NCBI RefSeq assembly: GCF_031755915.1
Contig: NC_083390.1
Coordinates: 23,307,001-23,371,000 of the forward strand
From: Ziziphus jujuba
Lineage: Eukaryota > Streptophyta > Magnoliopsida > Rosales > Rhamnaceae
Reading direction: 5' to 3'
Length of the DNA: 64,000 bases
Shown: one piece after another, positions 50,868 through 62,851 of the stretch
Numbering within the stretch: position 1 is the first letter of the stretch
Layout: each line of letters begins with the position of its first letter
The notes under the pieces: model-generated
What the model saw: the letters and a program-made list of their open reading frames with translations, nothing else
Databases searched by the model: none
What the model was told of the DNA's origin: nothing
Made by a program: the position numbers and the translations under genes

Positions 50868-53749
50868 TGTAACACCCCGTCCCAAAGTACAACGGAAAAT
50901 TTTCAACTTTGACCGAGGTTGACTGTTGACTATTGACCATTGACCGAAGGGGTCAAAAGTTGACTTTTTGACTCGGATGGAATTCTAGGTTGACTGAGGT
51001 ACCGTTACAAAGTACACATTGGCACGAGTTTGTAGACTAGTAGCACGTTGAAAACAGAGCTACGGTTTGAAAGTTATGAGCAAAACAAGTTGAGGTCCAG
51101 ACTGTCCAAGGGATGCCAGAGTTGACTTTTCATGCAAAGTTGAGCTTTGACTCATGCATGGTTGTGAAGTACTCGTCGATACGAGTCCGTAGACTAGCGG
51201 CACGTCCAATTTGGACATGTGGTTTGAAAGTTATGGACCTGTAGAGTTTTTCAAATACTGTATTATTTTAATATTATTTTTTAAACGTGTAACAATGTGC
51301 AACGTGTGACTTAATAAATGTGACCATGTGTCACCATGTTGAGATGCCACATGTCAACCATGCTTAATACCATATTATTTTATTGTTGTTATTTTATATA
51401 ATAATATTATTTTGTTATTATTTAATTATTTCTTTTATTTTCTTTTTATTTCTTTTTCTTTTCTTTTTTTTCTTTTTTTTTTCTCTTTTCCCCCATGTGG
51501 GAAAAAAGGGCCACGTGCCCCTTCCCCTTCTTCTTCTTCTTCTTCTTTCTTTCCTTCTTTCTTCCTTCCCATCGGCCATCTCTCTCTCTCTCTCCCGTGT
51601 TCATCTTTCTCCAGCCACCACAAGCCACACGCACCGGCCATCGTCGAAGACCACACGCCGGTGAGCTCACCAGCCAAATTTGGCGGCCGGTCAGCCGGCG
51701 ATGCGCCCAGATCGGGCCGGTGAAGCCGGCGGCGGTGGGTTGAATTTTTCCAGTGATTCTCGCCGTTTCCGACCAGCCCAGTCCAAATTGCCACCCCTTT
51801 CTCCCTATTTTGGGTCCTCTGAGTTCAATTATGGTCTCCAATCATTTAAATTCGAAGTGGTTCGTGAGATACGAGGAGATCAAGACCGGCCGAAGCTTTC
51901 CAGCCAAATTTCGGCCACCGCCTGTCGAATTGAGCTCAATGGAGGTCGGTAATGTGATCTTCATCTCACAAGATTTCCGTACACATATAATTTGTTAATT
52001 TTGGTTAACGTTTGTGTTAGGCCCCCCGGGTACCGGGTATTATTTACCCGAATAAAATATTATTTTATTTAAGATGTGTAATGTTGTTGTTCTAGGGGCA
52101 CGGGTGAGTCATGGAATTGATCCCATGGTGGATCGTGGTTTAATTGCGTGCTCCAGGTGAGTGACCCACCTTTAAAAATATTTTGGGTAATTAATTATAT
52201 TTATGTGGTGTTAAATTGATATCTGGAATTTATGCTCATGTGGTAGAATTTGAATATAATCGGGAAAAAAATATTATTTTATATATATTTACCCATTGAT
52301 GCTAAATGCAATTTTGGATTATTAAGGATTTTCCGATTATTAATTTTTTGTGATTTAATTGCATTTATTACACATGAGCAAAGTATTTTCATTAATTAAT
52401 TGTGTTTTGATTTTTATATTATTCTTGGGCATAATTGGTTTAAATATTTTAAGAAAAATATTTGTTTAATTGGTGGTTTAAATTTTATAATTATGCCCGT
52501 GGAATATTATTTGATGGATTTTGTGATTCGAGAAAAAAATTATTTTTATATTGTTATCGATGGTTTCGTACCGGGTATGTTAAAAGAAAATATGTAGGAT
52601 GATGAAATTGAAAACTGGTATATTTTCCACGGTAATTTTTGGAAAATCGGTACGGTAATAATTAATTTAATAATTATTTTAGACGCACTCATACAGTATT
52701 GGTGTTCCGGTGTATATGTGGTTAGCACGCAAGTTATTATGTTTCCCGTGAGTTGCCATTGAACCGAGGACAGGCAAGTTTTATAGTGCACATAGCCGTC
52801 CCCCTCCTTAGCCGGGATGACGGTTTCAGCAGCGGTACTGTCGGGACGCCGAAGTGCCGTTTGCAAGTTTCTCTCTTTAACCCCCCGCCAGTCGGTGCTC
52901 GGGACGCTGTGTATCGGAGGGCATCACTGGTATATGGTGTGGTGCGTCAAGTACAAATTTTTCGGATAGAAATTTCAAACCTCAAAGTGTTCAAAAATTA
53001 TTTATTATATTTTATTACATTTTATTTATATTTGGGGTATTTATCTATTGTTTATTAAATTCTTTGATCTCTTGGTTTTCGGGAAATACGAATAACGGGT
53101 TTTGTGAAAATGTTTTAAAAGGGAAACATTTCCAACGGAACGAATAGTGAGGGTTTTGAGAGAAATTATTACTTTTCAACGTTTATTATTATTTATTATT
53201 TAACTGTTGGGTACTTATTAATTAATTTCCCTTAATTGTTATATTAATAATATTAAAGGTGTTCAGTAGATAGGGTCACTCACTGATATAATTAGCATTT
53301 CACGTTTTTAAATTCTGTTCCCATAGGTCCAGGTTGGGAGACGTTGATCGTCCGGGGCGAGCCCAATGTCTCAGTTCATTACCGAAAGTCCAAGAAATAT
53401 TTCTTCCCTTTTTCCTCTCCATCTTGTATTACTTCTTTATCGGTCATTATATTAATTCCATATTTATTTGTAAGACGCTCTGTATACTGTATTGGATGCA
53501 TTTTATTAAATACTGCATTGATTCCCTGTTGTTCATTTGGAGTGCTATAAGTTTGTGAAATTAACTTGTAGTAATGTGGGAGGAATAAGGGGATGTTTAT
53601 AGAAGTGTGTTTTTAGTGCAGGAAATTTTTGGTTAGTCCTACCCTTAGGGGAGGTGCTGCCGGATTTTCCATTGGAAGGTTCGGTGGTATTTCCCTGGGA
53701 TCAGGGTTTGTCTAGGGTTACGGTGAGGAATTTTGGACGGGTCCTGACA
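50868..53749 (+). mobile_element. 2.88-kb solo LTR
   Basis: Begins TGTAACACCCCGTCCC and ends GGGTCCTGACA (TG...CA), flanked by a perfect 5-bp target duplication CCTCT. It interrupts the His-rich pseudogene exactly where block A is continuous. The start sequence does not recur near the end, and there are no gag/pol frames, primer-binding site or polypurine tract inside, so a single long LTR left by LTR-LTR recombination is the simplest reading. Such long TGTAACACCCC LTRs are typical of plant Gypsy-type elements. A CT-rich stretch lies at 51425-51600. Superfamily is inferred. Confidence 0.85.
50905..51005 (+). promoter_or_regulatory. Dense TTGAC (W-box core) cluster in the LTR
   Basis: About nine TTGAC cores occur in ~90 bases (TTTGACCG, GTTGACTG, ATTGACCA and others), one of them on the opposite strand as GGTCAA. 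TTGAC[C/T] is the binding core of WRKY transcription factors. Functional relevance is inference. Confidence 0.45.
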
Positions 53750-54402
53750 CCTCTTATACCGCACGAATTCAAAGCCTTTCCCATCTCAACTTAAAATTCT
53801 GGAAATGATTCTGAAAGACATACAATCACTTTGCAAAATGATGAGAAAACACCTAACAAGAAGTTACAAGGTGAAGTTTTAAAGCTCTCTAAACCCTGCA
53901 ACTCATGTCAAAAACCTGAAAGTTGTCTTCAAAAACAGGCTTCATCTAAGGAGTTGAAACCGTTCAATGAGATAGCCAGGATTCCAAGCAAAAATGGCCT
54001 TCAAGATCGGCTACTTAATCAGCAAGCAAATGGATTGATAGAACTGAATGAAAATGTCGTAAAGTAGGCGAAAGGCAGCGAAGAGCCAAGACAGAAAAGA
54101 ACCTCTGAAATGGTTGGTAATTCAAGCATTGGTGGTTCAGTTGGATGTTCCTCTACTTCTTTTTCAACCAGTGCTGATAAAACAACATCTGCATTTGGCC
54201 TCACTCGCCAGATAGGTGAGAGTAAATTCTCAAAGGAAGTTTCTGACTCAATCAACCAAATAGAGTCGGAAATTTTGGCTATAAAACTGCTTGATCATCT
54301 TGCCAGCATTGGTGCATCTCACCCTGCTTTGATCAAGAAAGGTCATGAGGTGACTCTGTTGGTGGTGGAAATGAAGCATTGTTTCCACAAGCAAGTCAGT
54401 CT

Positions 54403-54831
54403 ACTCGTGTAACATTCCACATCAGTTGGAAAGGGGAACGAAGCATGCCATATAAGTGGGTGTGGATATCTTTCCCTTGCGAGGCCTTTTGTGGACCCAC
54501 CGTGTAACAGCTGTCGCAGAGCAAAACCGTGCGGGCTCGGCCCAAAGCAGACAATATCGCATGCGGGTGGTCTGGGCTGTTATAGTGGTATTAGAGCTGG
54601 ACCCGGATCGGTGTGCCAGCGAGGACGCTGGGCCCTAAGAAGGGAGGATTGTAACATCCCACATCGGTTGGAAAGGGGAACGAAGCATGCCATATAAGTT
54701 GGTGTGGATACCTTTCCCTTGCGAGGCCTTTTGTGGACCCACCGTGTAATAGGGGTCGCAGAGCAAAACCATGCGGCCTCGGCCCAAAGCGGACAATATC
54801 GCATGCGGGTGGTCTGGGCTGTTACAACTCG
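54403..54831 (+). mobile_element. Complete TRIM element (419 bp, 177-bp LTRs) with target duplication
   Basis: LTRs are 54408-54584 and 54650-54826, both 177 bp, starting TGTAACATTCC/TGTAACATCCC and ending TGTTATA/TGTTACA. The 65-bp interior starts with a primer-binding site TGGTATTAGAGC (one change from the initiator-Met tRNA type TGGTATCAGAGC) and ends with a purine tract AAGAAGGGAGGA. Target duplication ACTCG flanks both sides (54403-54407, 54827-54831). No coding capacity, as expected for terminal-repeat retrotransposons in miniature. Confidence 0.93.
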
Positions 54832-55637
54832 AAAGTATGAGACCTCAAGTCTAGCCCAAAAGGTGCCTTGCAAATGTGGCAAGCCTGCATTCGTTTCAAA
54901 TAACTCGTATAACGGAAGATTACCAGTCATTGATACTTCCAAGCAACTTGTAAAGAGTGGCAATGCTGCTGGACTGAAATTCAAAGGACAAAACTGCCAA
55001 AACCAAGAACAAATCCTATTTTTGAACCCAATGTGAAGGACATGGCAGAGAGAAAGGAATCATTGAGTCGACCGGAAAGTCAGAAGAATGACATGATGTC
55101 AAGTTATGTCCATGGATTAAGGGTCTTTCTAAGTTATGATGACCCAGGATTCAGCCCTACTTCGCACGGGAAAATGCATAATAATCAAACTTCAATAGGA
55201 AGTCCCAATCAGAATACATCTTCATTCAGAGGGACAACAAAGAAGGCAGTAAGATATATACCTCCTCTGCCACCTCAGTCTGTTGTAGTGTCTACAACCA
55301 AGTTGGCTCTAATCACAAGCTGAAACTGGCTTTGATACAAGGGACAAATAGGAAAGGAAAGAACTTGAAACGTCAAATGATCATTCGGCCCATTCTGTTG
55401 GAGTAGGAGTCCACTAATGCCATGAACAGAATAGCTTGTGTGATATCGGGGAAGAAGAATCTGCAATATCAGTCAGGATTGGAGGAGACTAGCTCAAGTC
55501 CAATTCCTTCATCTTGCTCTTCAAGTTGGACAACTCAACACAACAGAGAATGTCGTGATAATTTTTCACAGAGCTTTAGAATCTCTGAAGAAAGTTGTAG
55601 CTTTTCGTATCCCAAACAAAATCATCGACACAATGTT

Positions 55638-55940
55638 TGTAACAGCCTAGTCCACCCGCATGCGATATTATCCGCTTTGGGCTCAGCCCGCACGGTTTTG
55701 TCAAAACGCGTCGCAATGGTTAGGGGGAATCCTCTTACAAACCCCTACCTACCAGTCCCACTGACACGGGCCTTTCAGGCCCAATCACGATATTGTCCGC
55801 TTTGGAAGTTAGGTGGTGAGCCCAATCCTACCCCTCACGGTTTTACTTTCCCTCATAGGAACGCGTCGAAAGGGAAAGGTATCAACACCCTCTTTTAAGG
55901 CATGCTTCATTCTCCTTTCCAACCAATGTGAGCTCTCATA
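55638..55940 (-). mobile_element. Solo TRIM LTR, opposite orientation
   Basis: A 303-bp segment, TGTAACAGCC...CTCTCATA, flanked by the 5-bp duplication ATGTT (55633-55637 and 55941-55945). Read on the minus strand it matches the LTRs of the 56176-56805 element, but with a damaged terminal CA/TG and some substitutions, so it looks older. Confidence 0.85.
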
Positions 55941-56170
55941 ATGTTAGTCCAATTAAAACATTCATTCGAGGGGTCGAAAAAATTCCAAGAATGCGGTTGG
56001 AAAGTTCAAGATGTTTAAGAACAAGCTAGGACTCATCTTCCACCACCATCATCACCATCATGAAGATGGTGATGGTAATGATCATTCAAAAACAGCATTC
56101 CACCATAATACATGGAAGCACCTGAAGAAGATTTTCGTCAAACAAACAAGCATGACAACATTAATGGAGA

Positions 56171-56810
56171 CGAGGTGTGAAATCCCACATCGGTTGGAAA
56201 GGGGAACGAAGCATGCCTTAAAAGAGGGTGTGGATACTTTTCCTTTGCGATGCGTTCCCATGAGGGAAAGTAAAACCATACGGGGCTGGGCCCAAAGCGA
56301 ACAATATCATGATTGGGTCTGGAAGCCCGTGCTAGCGGGACTGGTAGGTAGGGGTTGTAAGAGGATTCCCCCTAACCATTACGACGTGTTTTGACAAAAC
56401 TGTGCGGGCTGGGCCCAAAGCGGATAATATCGCATGCGGGTGGTCTGGGCTGTTACAGATGGTATCAAAGCCAATACCCAGATCGGTGTGCCAGCGAGGA
56501 CCCTAGGCCCCAAGGGGGGAGGATTGTGAGATTCCACATCGGTTGGAAAGGGGAACGAAGCATGCCTTAAAAGAGGGTGTAGACACATTTCCCTTGTGAT
56601 GCGTTCCCATGAGGGAAAGTAAAACCGTGCGGGCTGGGTCCAAAGCGGACAATATCATGATTGGGCCTGGAAGCCCGTGCCAGTGGGACTGGTAGGTAGG
56701 GGTTGTAAGAGGATTCTCCCTAACTATTACGACGCGTTTTGACAAAACCGTGCGGGCTGGGCCCAAAGCGGACAATATCGCATACGGGTGGTCTGGGCTG
56801 TTACATGAGG
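56171..56810 (+). mobile_element. Complete TRIM element (630 bp, ~282-bp LTRs)
   Basis: LTRs are 56176-56457 and 56525-56805, starting TGTGA(A/G)AT and ending GGGCTGTTACA. The primer-binding site TGGTATCAAAGCC is at 56460 and the purine tract CAAGGGGGGAGGA precedes the second LTR. Target duplication is CGAGG/TGAGG with one mismatch. The outer and inner parts of the LTR match the 177-bp LTR at 54408, but an extra ~105 bp in the middle is present here. Confidence 0.9.
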
Positions 56811-56864
56811 TGCCAGGAGGGAAACAAAGAAAGTTAGCAGTCATACATAAGCACAAGGATGGAC

Positions 56865-57140
56865 ATGTTCACTGCAAATCTGCAGATTCTGACATTGGAC
56901 AGCATGATCTTGCAAAAGGTCAGTATGTCCAATGGTCATTAACTATAGCTGGTTGGGTACTACATTGTTTTGGTGCCTATGAAGTGGGAAAATGTGCAAG
57001 GTAGTTTTGATGTTTTCAATTTTAAAAGGGATTTTCCTTTATGTGGATTCAAATGCTAGTGGAGTATCAGACATGATGCTGCCTATTTTTATGTTGAAAC
57101 TAAGGATGTTTGGGAGAAAAGATATGTTTGGCCAAAATGA
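56865..57140 (+). pseudogene. Truncated, frameshifted S-protein homologue copy, fused to the His-rich pseudogene
   Basis: Corresponds to 38289-38566. The signal peptide and first ~46 residues are missing. Two single-base deletions (in TGGTCATTAACT and TGCCTATGAAG) shift the frame, and TGG has become TAG in ATGCTAGTGGAG. It starts at a 7-bp junction (ATGTTCA) shared by both parent genes. Confidence 0.93.
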
Positions 57141-57557
57141 GAGACATTAGTTGTTTGGTTTTGATCTAAAATTATTGAATTTTTAAATTAATCATCGACG
57201 CCATATGAGGAATCTCTTACATAACAATAAGAATTCTAATTTCTGTTGTTAGTTTGTTGGAAGAGCCCAATAAAAGTTGACCCAAAAAAAAAAAATATAT
57301 ATAGTTATGTTTAAAGTCACTTAAAATTAATATAATTAAAAGAAAATAAACAAAGAAAATTGGAATTAATAATTTTGCAAAATAATTGAAAAGCATAGAT
57401 GATATTATTCATCACATAGACTCTCTAGTGGAGTATCACACAAGTAATTCTCATACAACAAATCAAAAGACATTACCCATTCCTCAAAAGGATACAAAAT
57501 TATGTATAATATGTATAGGAAATTAGCTAGGTAATGAAAATGAATAAAGTAGAAAAC
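57141..57557. other. 3' spacer between the S-protein pseudogene and reductase copy B
   Basis: Homologous to 38567-38991. No gene. It includes the 3' UTR of the reductase. Confidence 0.6.
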
Positions 57558-60468
57558 TCATGCAAATACTGCTAGTTTGGGCTTGGGAGGGGCAACCAAG
57601 CAAATGTCAAGGAATTCATCAATAGAAGTATACTTGTAATCAGGATATAACCTAGAAGCTTCCAAGTCATCTGCGGTTAGTTCAAAGCTTGTCTGATCTC
57701 CTTTTATGAATACATTATGAAGTATAGCAACTGGTATATTGTCTGGGAAAGGTACAGCTGCAAAGTAGTAGAGAAATTAAAAAAAAAACAAAAAAAAAAA
57801 AAGGTTTTTAGAACAGAAACCCAAAAGAATATATTAAATGAACATGGAATTTGTTCATATAAAGTACAATTTTGAAAAACAGATAAGTAACCTAGACCAA
57901 GCACACATGCATGCATATCATATATAATTCACAACTTCCTGAAACTTTTGCCAACATTAAATATTAATTGGACTTTGACCCATTCTATTTGCCTTTGGAG
58001 TTTGGACAGAGACACAAGACAACAACTATATGTGGTAGGAATCACAATTTAGCTCGCACAATCCGAATGCTGCGGTACATCATCCCTAATGGGGCTGTTT
58101 TTCCCTAAAAAATCATGATTACAGGGCGGATTTGGTTCAACATTTTAAGACCTAAACTGGGATAAGGAAATAAGAACCATGACCCAATATATATATATAT
58201 ATATATCTACATATTTATTTATTTATTTTTATATTTTCATTTATGTAATAATGTGAATGATTGAATGTTGATATATTATTATTTTGTCTTCTTACAAACC
58301 CTAAGTCCTAACAGTGCCGCCACCAAGCTTCACCTTCATCAACTTAACCTCGCCGATCATCACCTTCACAACGCTTACAAACAACTACCATCATGATTCT
58401 CGGGGAAAGCCAATGAAGAGACTGTGAGGTTGTTGACTAAATTCAAAGACCGACTCGCCGAAGGTTTCAATTGGGAGTTGCAAGATCTGGTACTGAAATC
58501 CAAGGTGTTCTCGCTGTTGGACCCTGATTCATCAAAAAGGGTTCAAAGGATGCTTCTCATCGGAGAAGGCAGACCCGATCTACTACTCCGTCGGCGTTTG
58601 GCACACCATCGATGGCCCAGTAATCTCGTTTCGCCACCTCCTCCGAAGCAACTCCAACACCATCACGCACCCGCCGCACGGCCATGGATGGAAGGAGAAG
58701 AACCACCACCCCCTCGTCGACTCCCATGGCCGCCACTACACTTTCTTCCATAGACGACGCGCCTCCTTCCTCCAAAGGTGGCGGTGGCTTTTACATAAGT
58801 TTGAACTAGTTTATATATATATATATATATATATCAATTATAAAAAAGGGGGTGGCAATGCGGGAAATGTGTTGTGTCGTTCTTGATTGGGAAATCTTTG
58901 TCCTTGTCTAGCCTTTAAAGAAACAAAAAAAAATTACAAGGACAAGATAGAGAATTCTCCACGGGACGCGGATGAGATTTAAAAAACAGGTCCGTCCCAC
59001 TCCCTTGACATTGTTAACATGTGGACAGCCAAGTGGGCGTCTATCGAAGAAAAAAAATGTATGTAACACATACCCCGACCCCAAAAAATTAAAATAAAAT
59101 AAAAAAGTGGACTTAGTTCCTTCTTTTTTTTTCTTTTTTTTTTTTGGGGTAATTTAAGTGGACTTAGTTTCAGTACCATGGCCACATGATGAATTTATTA
59201 AAGTAGCATAACTAAGACAACAACCATAGGTATGTATATATATATATATATACGTGGTGCGTGACACATGCAAAAAAGTGGACCTACTTTCAGTGCCACG
59301 GGCAGCTGATGAATTTATTAAAATAGAGTTAACTTTTTAAAACTAAACAGACAAATAAATAAGGAAAAAAAAAATCTTGATTCATATATAAATCTATGAC
59401 CGATTGCCAAGATAGACTTTCTTTTGACTATTTGGTCATTTCTATAAAAAATTTCATCCCTCGATTTAATAAATATGAAATTAAAAGAGATTATCTCTGT
59501 CAATATATCCTTCACATTTTTACCTATAAGATTATGGGTTCAAAAACACTTTATCTTCGTTTTTTTATAAAGTAAAATTGTGATTAAAAAAAAATTGACA
59601 AATATGATAATAATAAAAAAGAGAAATTGAAGAAACTTTATGAAAATAATAAAAAAGAGAAAGGAATCAAATAATGGTAATTTAATAATGAAATTGAAGA
59701 AACTTAATGACTTACTTTCAGAGAGCTTGATGACTTCCTCTTCAGGAACATGTGTTCTCTTGAGGGTAAGTCCAGTTTTTTTCTCCCAGGCAGAGATGAG
59801 ATCCAATTGAGAGACAATATTCCTTGGTGGCCTGTAAACTATAACCCTATTGGCTACCTTCTCATCTGTTGCTGCTCTTACCGTGTACGCCGCCACATCT
59901 TCCTCGTAATTCAAAACCGCTGCACATTTTTTTGTTTTCCTAACACAACTTAATAATTTCTTCAAATATCCCTCTACATCTATCCGATAATTTTCTTTTC
60001 AATCAAATATTAAAAATTATTAAAGTATTAGTGGGTCTACCATATATTAAAATTATTAAAGGAGTAGTGGGTCTGCCATATCTTTTTCTCTGTCTTCATA
60101 TTTGGATCATGTATATATTGTTTTTATATTTTTGGATGCTTTCCCCTTATTTTTTTTTAACTTGGTAGAATCGCAATTATCAAATTTTACTGTATTAATA
60201 AATTAATAATAAAGTTTGTTCAGCAATTTAAAATTTCAGAATCAAAACTCCATATTATATGCATCGTCCTATATACTTTATTGACTAATATGGTTAGGGT
60301 GTCTGAGACAAATTTGACTGATTCAGAAAGTTTATAAAATATATTTACATGGTTGATATAATGCGTATTTTTAGTTTAAAATTATGAACTTGATGTGAAT
60401 GTGAGAAGAGATGGATACATATTATAAACTCATAGAAAATATTTTAATCTCAAATTATATATACATAG

Positions 60469-60509
<41 letters not shown>

Positions 60510-61159
60510 GTTAGCTTCGTATCAAGTCAATATGATAATTTTAAAATCAGAACTTTATTTTTCAAATAAAAACACATAAATTTTTACAAGTATTTTTATT
60601 TAAAATCAGAATTTTATTTTTCAGATAAAAACATGTAAATAATTCTTTAAATTTTTACAAGTCTAAAAACACGTAAATGATTTTTTGGATTTCTACCATG
60701 TATACTTTGTCCAAATATCTACTGATTTAGTATGTCATAAAATTAATTTCCACCTTGATTAGTAATTAAATTTTAACTTCCAACAATTGATGTGATTTAA
60801 AGTTTAAAAAAAAAAAAAGATTTGATGTAACTATCATACGGACATAATGTGAAACTAACTCACATATATATATATATATATATCATAATTTTTACCTCTA
60901 CATTAATATATATATATATATATGTATAATTAATATTAATAAAATCTTTAATATGAGATCTAACAGTATATTTTTTTCAATCTTATATTGCATTAAATAT
61001 TGAAATTTAAAATTATATTTATTAATCATTAAATTTCAATAAAATTTATTTTTTCAAAATAAATTTTATTATATCACTAAATTTATAATTAATTATTTTT
61101 TTTAAATTTTAAATTTCATCTGTTGATATAATTCAATAATCATCAAAATAAATAAATAA

Positions 61160-61194
<35 letters not shown>

Positions 61195-62374
61195 CCAAAG
61201 TTTTTCAAATGAATAGCCAACTCTTTTTGCAAGGATTTTCAACCACTAATCTCAAAACGCATGTTATTGACTATTAAAAGTTGGTATTGAAAAGTGATAA
61301 TTAATCTAACCAATTTCGGCATGGACGGAGGAATGATGTGGGATGTGTCTTTTCCTACCTCTATAATTATTAATCAATTTACTCCATTAAAAAATAATAA
61401 TAATAAAGAAAAAATGTACCATAAGGTTGATACGTACTCTTGGCTTCACCGGATCCATAGACAATGACTTCTTGGATCTTTTCACCGGGATGAAGCAAAT
61501 AATCAACAAAATAAGCAGCAAAAGTATTGGCCGCCACATAAGTAAATGGAATTCCGGCCGCCTCCGTCGCTCTTCTCACCTTCCTCTTGTTTTCCAACAG
61601 TGCCTCAAACGGCGGCAAACCACTCACTCTGTCTACTTCGTTTCCAAATTCGGATGGTACAAATCTCTGTTTTCATTATATGATCCATCAAAACACGACT
61701 TTGGTCACTATATATATATATATATATATAGACACAAACACACAGCAAGATTCTAATCTAAGATCCTAGATTTTAGTCCTAGAACAACCTATTAGCGCTG
61801 TTAGGAACTTATTAGCAATATTAATAGGCACCTATCAATGCTATTAGGCTGTTAAGTCCATGATCGTTCATATTAAATATAATTATTTATATGTATATAT
61901 GTTAATAGTGACTTTTTCGCACCTTGATATTACCAGCCTCTTCCATGGCTTTGATGATCTTGAACTGTTCAAGGTGTTGAGGAACAGCCACAGTAGATAT
62001 CACCACGTCCACTTGCCGAAGCACATCGACAAGCTTCTCGTGCTCCTCCAATTCACCCTGTTTTCCCACAAACCCAAACACCTTTCATTAATTCTAAATA
62101 CATATAATATTTTGTAATGCTCAAAACTCAATATATATATATATATATATATATAAGAAGAAAATAGAAAGAAAAAACAAAGTACTTGGAATATGGTGAC
62201 TCCCATAGATCCAAACTGTTTGTGAAGCTGAAGCTTAGAAGGATCGGTATTGGGTTTGATGGGTCGGACATAGACAAAAGTTGGGTGACCCGCAGAAACA
62301 CTTGCTTTAACCATGTATTTCCCAAGATACCCAGTTGCACCAAATATCAGAATCTTGCTCTTTTCCGAAGCCAT
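57558..62374 (-). CDS. EGS1: Eugenol/isoeugenol synthase-like NADPH reductase, copy B
   Basis: Exons 62374-62186, 62057-61923, 61666-61438, 59919-59716 and 57757-57558 have exactly the same lengths as in copy A (189, 135, 229, 204, 200 nt) and keep an open 318-residue frame. G12-ATGYL-G18 and K135 are retained. Visible differences from copy A include KEYESM to KQFGSM (end of exon 1), STLAAP to STVAVP (exon 2), YRPPGN to YRPPRN and SSW to SAW (exon 4), and an alanine-to-valine change three residues from the C-terminus. Intron 4 carries a 982-bp insertion. The TATA box differs from copy A. It is likely functional as a protein, but expression may differ. PCBER-like activity is the alternative. 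Confidence 0.88.
58036..59017 (+). mobile_element. 982-bp insertion with a captured gene-like fragment in intron 4 of copy B
   Basis: Absent from block A, where TATGTGGACAGCC is continuous. Here ATGTGG occurs on both sides (58030-58035, 59018-59023), consistent with a 6-bp target duplication. The interior (about 58300-58790) is GC-rich and codon-like on the plus strand: [20 protein letters not shown], then [20 protein letters not shown], after which the frame shifts. No terminal inverted repeats were found. I do not recognise the parent gene. Possibly a non-autonomous transposon with captured exon DNA. Confidence 0.55.
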
Positions 62375-62476
62375 GGCTAGCTTTCTCTCTTCTTTCTCTA
62401 TAGGGAAAAAAAAATATATTAATGACTATACCTCTCAAAAGCTTATATTTTGAATTTTGATGCCCCCATACCATGC

Positions 62477-62485
62477 CTTAATATA
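62477..62485 (-). promoter_or_regulatory. Altered TATA site of reductase copy B
   Basis: The site aligned with copy A's CCTATATAAAGG reads CCTATATTAAGG on the minus strand. The core TATATAAA has become TATATTAA, likely a weaker TATA box. Confidence 0.5.
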
Positions 62486-62815
62486 GGCATATTTTGTCTG
62501 TTGCCTAATATCTCTAAAAATTCAAATCTATTCTTGCTTTGTTGAATTTCATTTAATTTATATGTATATATATAGATATATATATATATATTGGTCTGCT
62601 GCTTGAAAATAATATATTTTCGGTAGATAAAAGTTGATTAATAATTCTTTTGCTTTTTTTTTTTTTCCAATCTTATTCTGAAACAAAAAATTTCCGAGCT
62701 AGGACTATTCAACAGCCTATAGGAACAAGGAAAAAACTTTGGACATACAAAATAATATATAAATATATATTTGTTCAATTGCGCCTAATGAAAAGGACAC
62801 GGCGGCCCCCCCAAA

Positions 62816-62851
<36 letters not shown>

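Larger units (their letters stand above)
50520..56871 (+). pseudogene. Decayed copy of the His-rich gene (block B)
   Basis: Homologous to exons 2 and 3 of 34321-37149. Exon 1 and the promoter are absent. Exon 2 is 50520-50609 and exon 3 starts at 50779. Breaks include a TAG at about 54065 (GTAAAGTAGGCG against AAGGCGGTG in copy A), a TAG at about 55405 replacing a CAG, several frameshifts, and four LTR-derived insertions. The histidine run has 7 residues rather than 12. The 3' end is lost: at 56865-56871 the sequence switches into the S-protein gene copy. Confidence 0.93.

Noticed and set aside
51435..51841. Overlapping 82-131-codon frames in the 50868-53749 region
   Set aside because: They come from the CT/GA-rich part of the LTR, overlap on both strands and contain no gag, protease or polymerase motif.
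54586..54600. tRNA-like sequence TGGTATTAGAGC
   Set aside because: It is the retrotransposon primer-binding site complementary to initiator-Met tRNA. No cloverleaf surrounds it.
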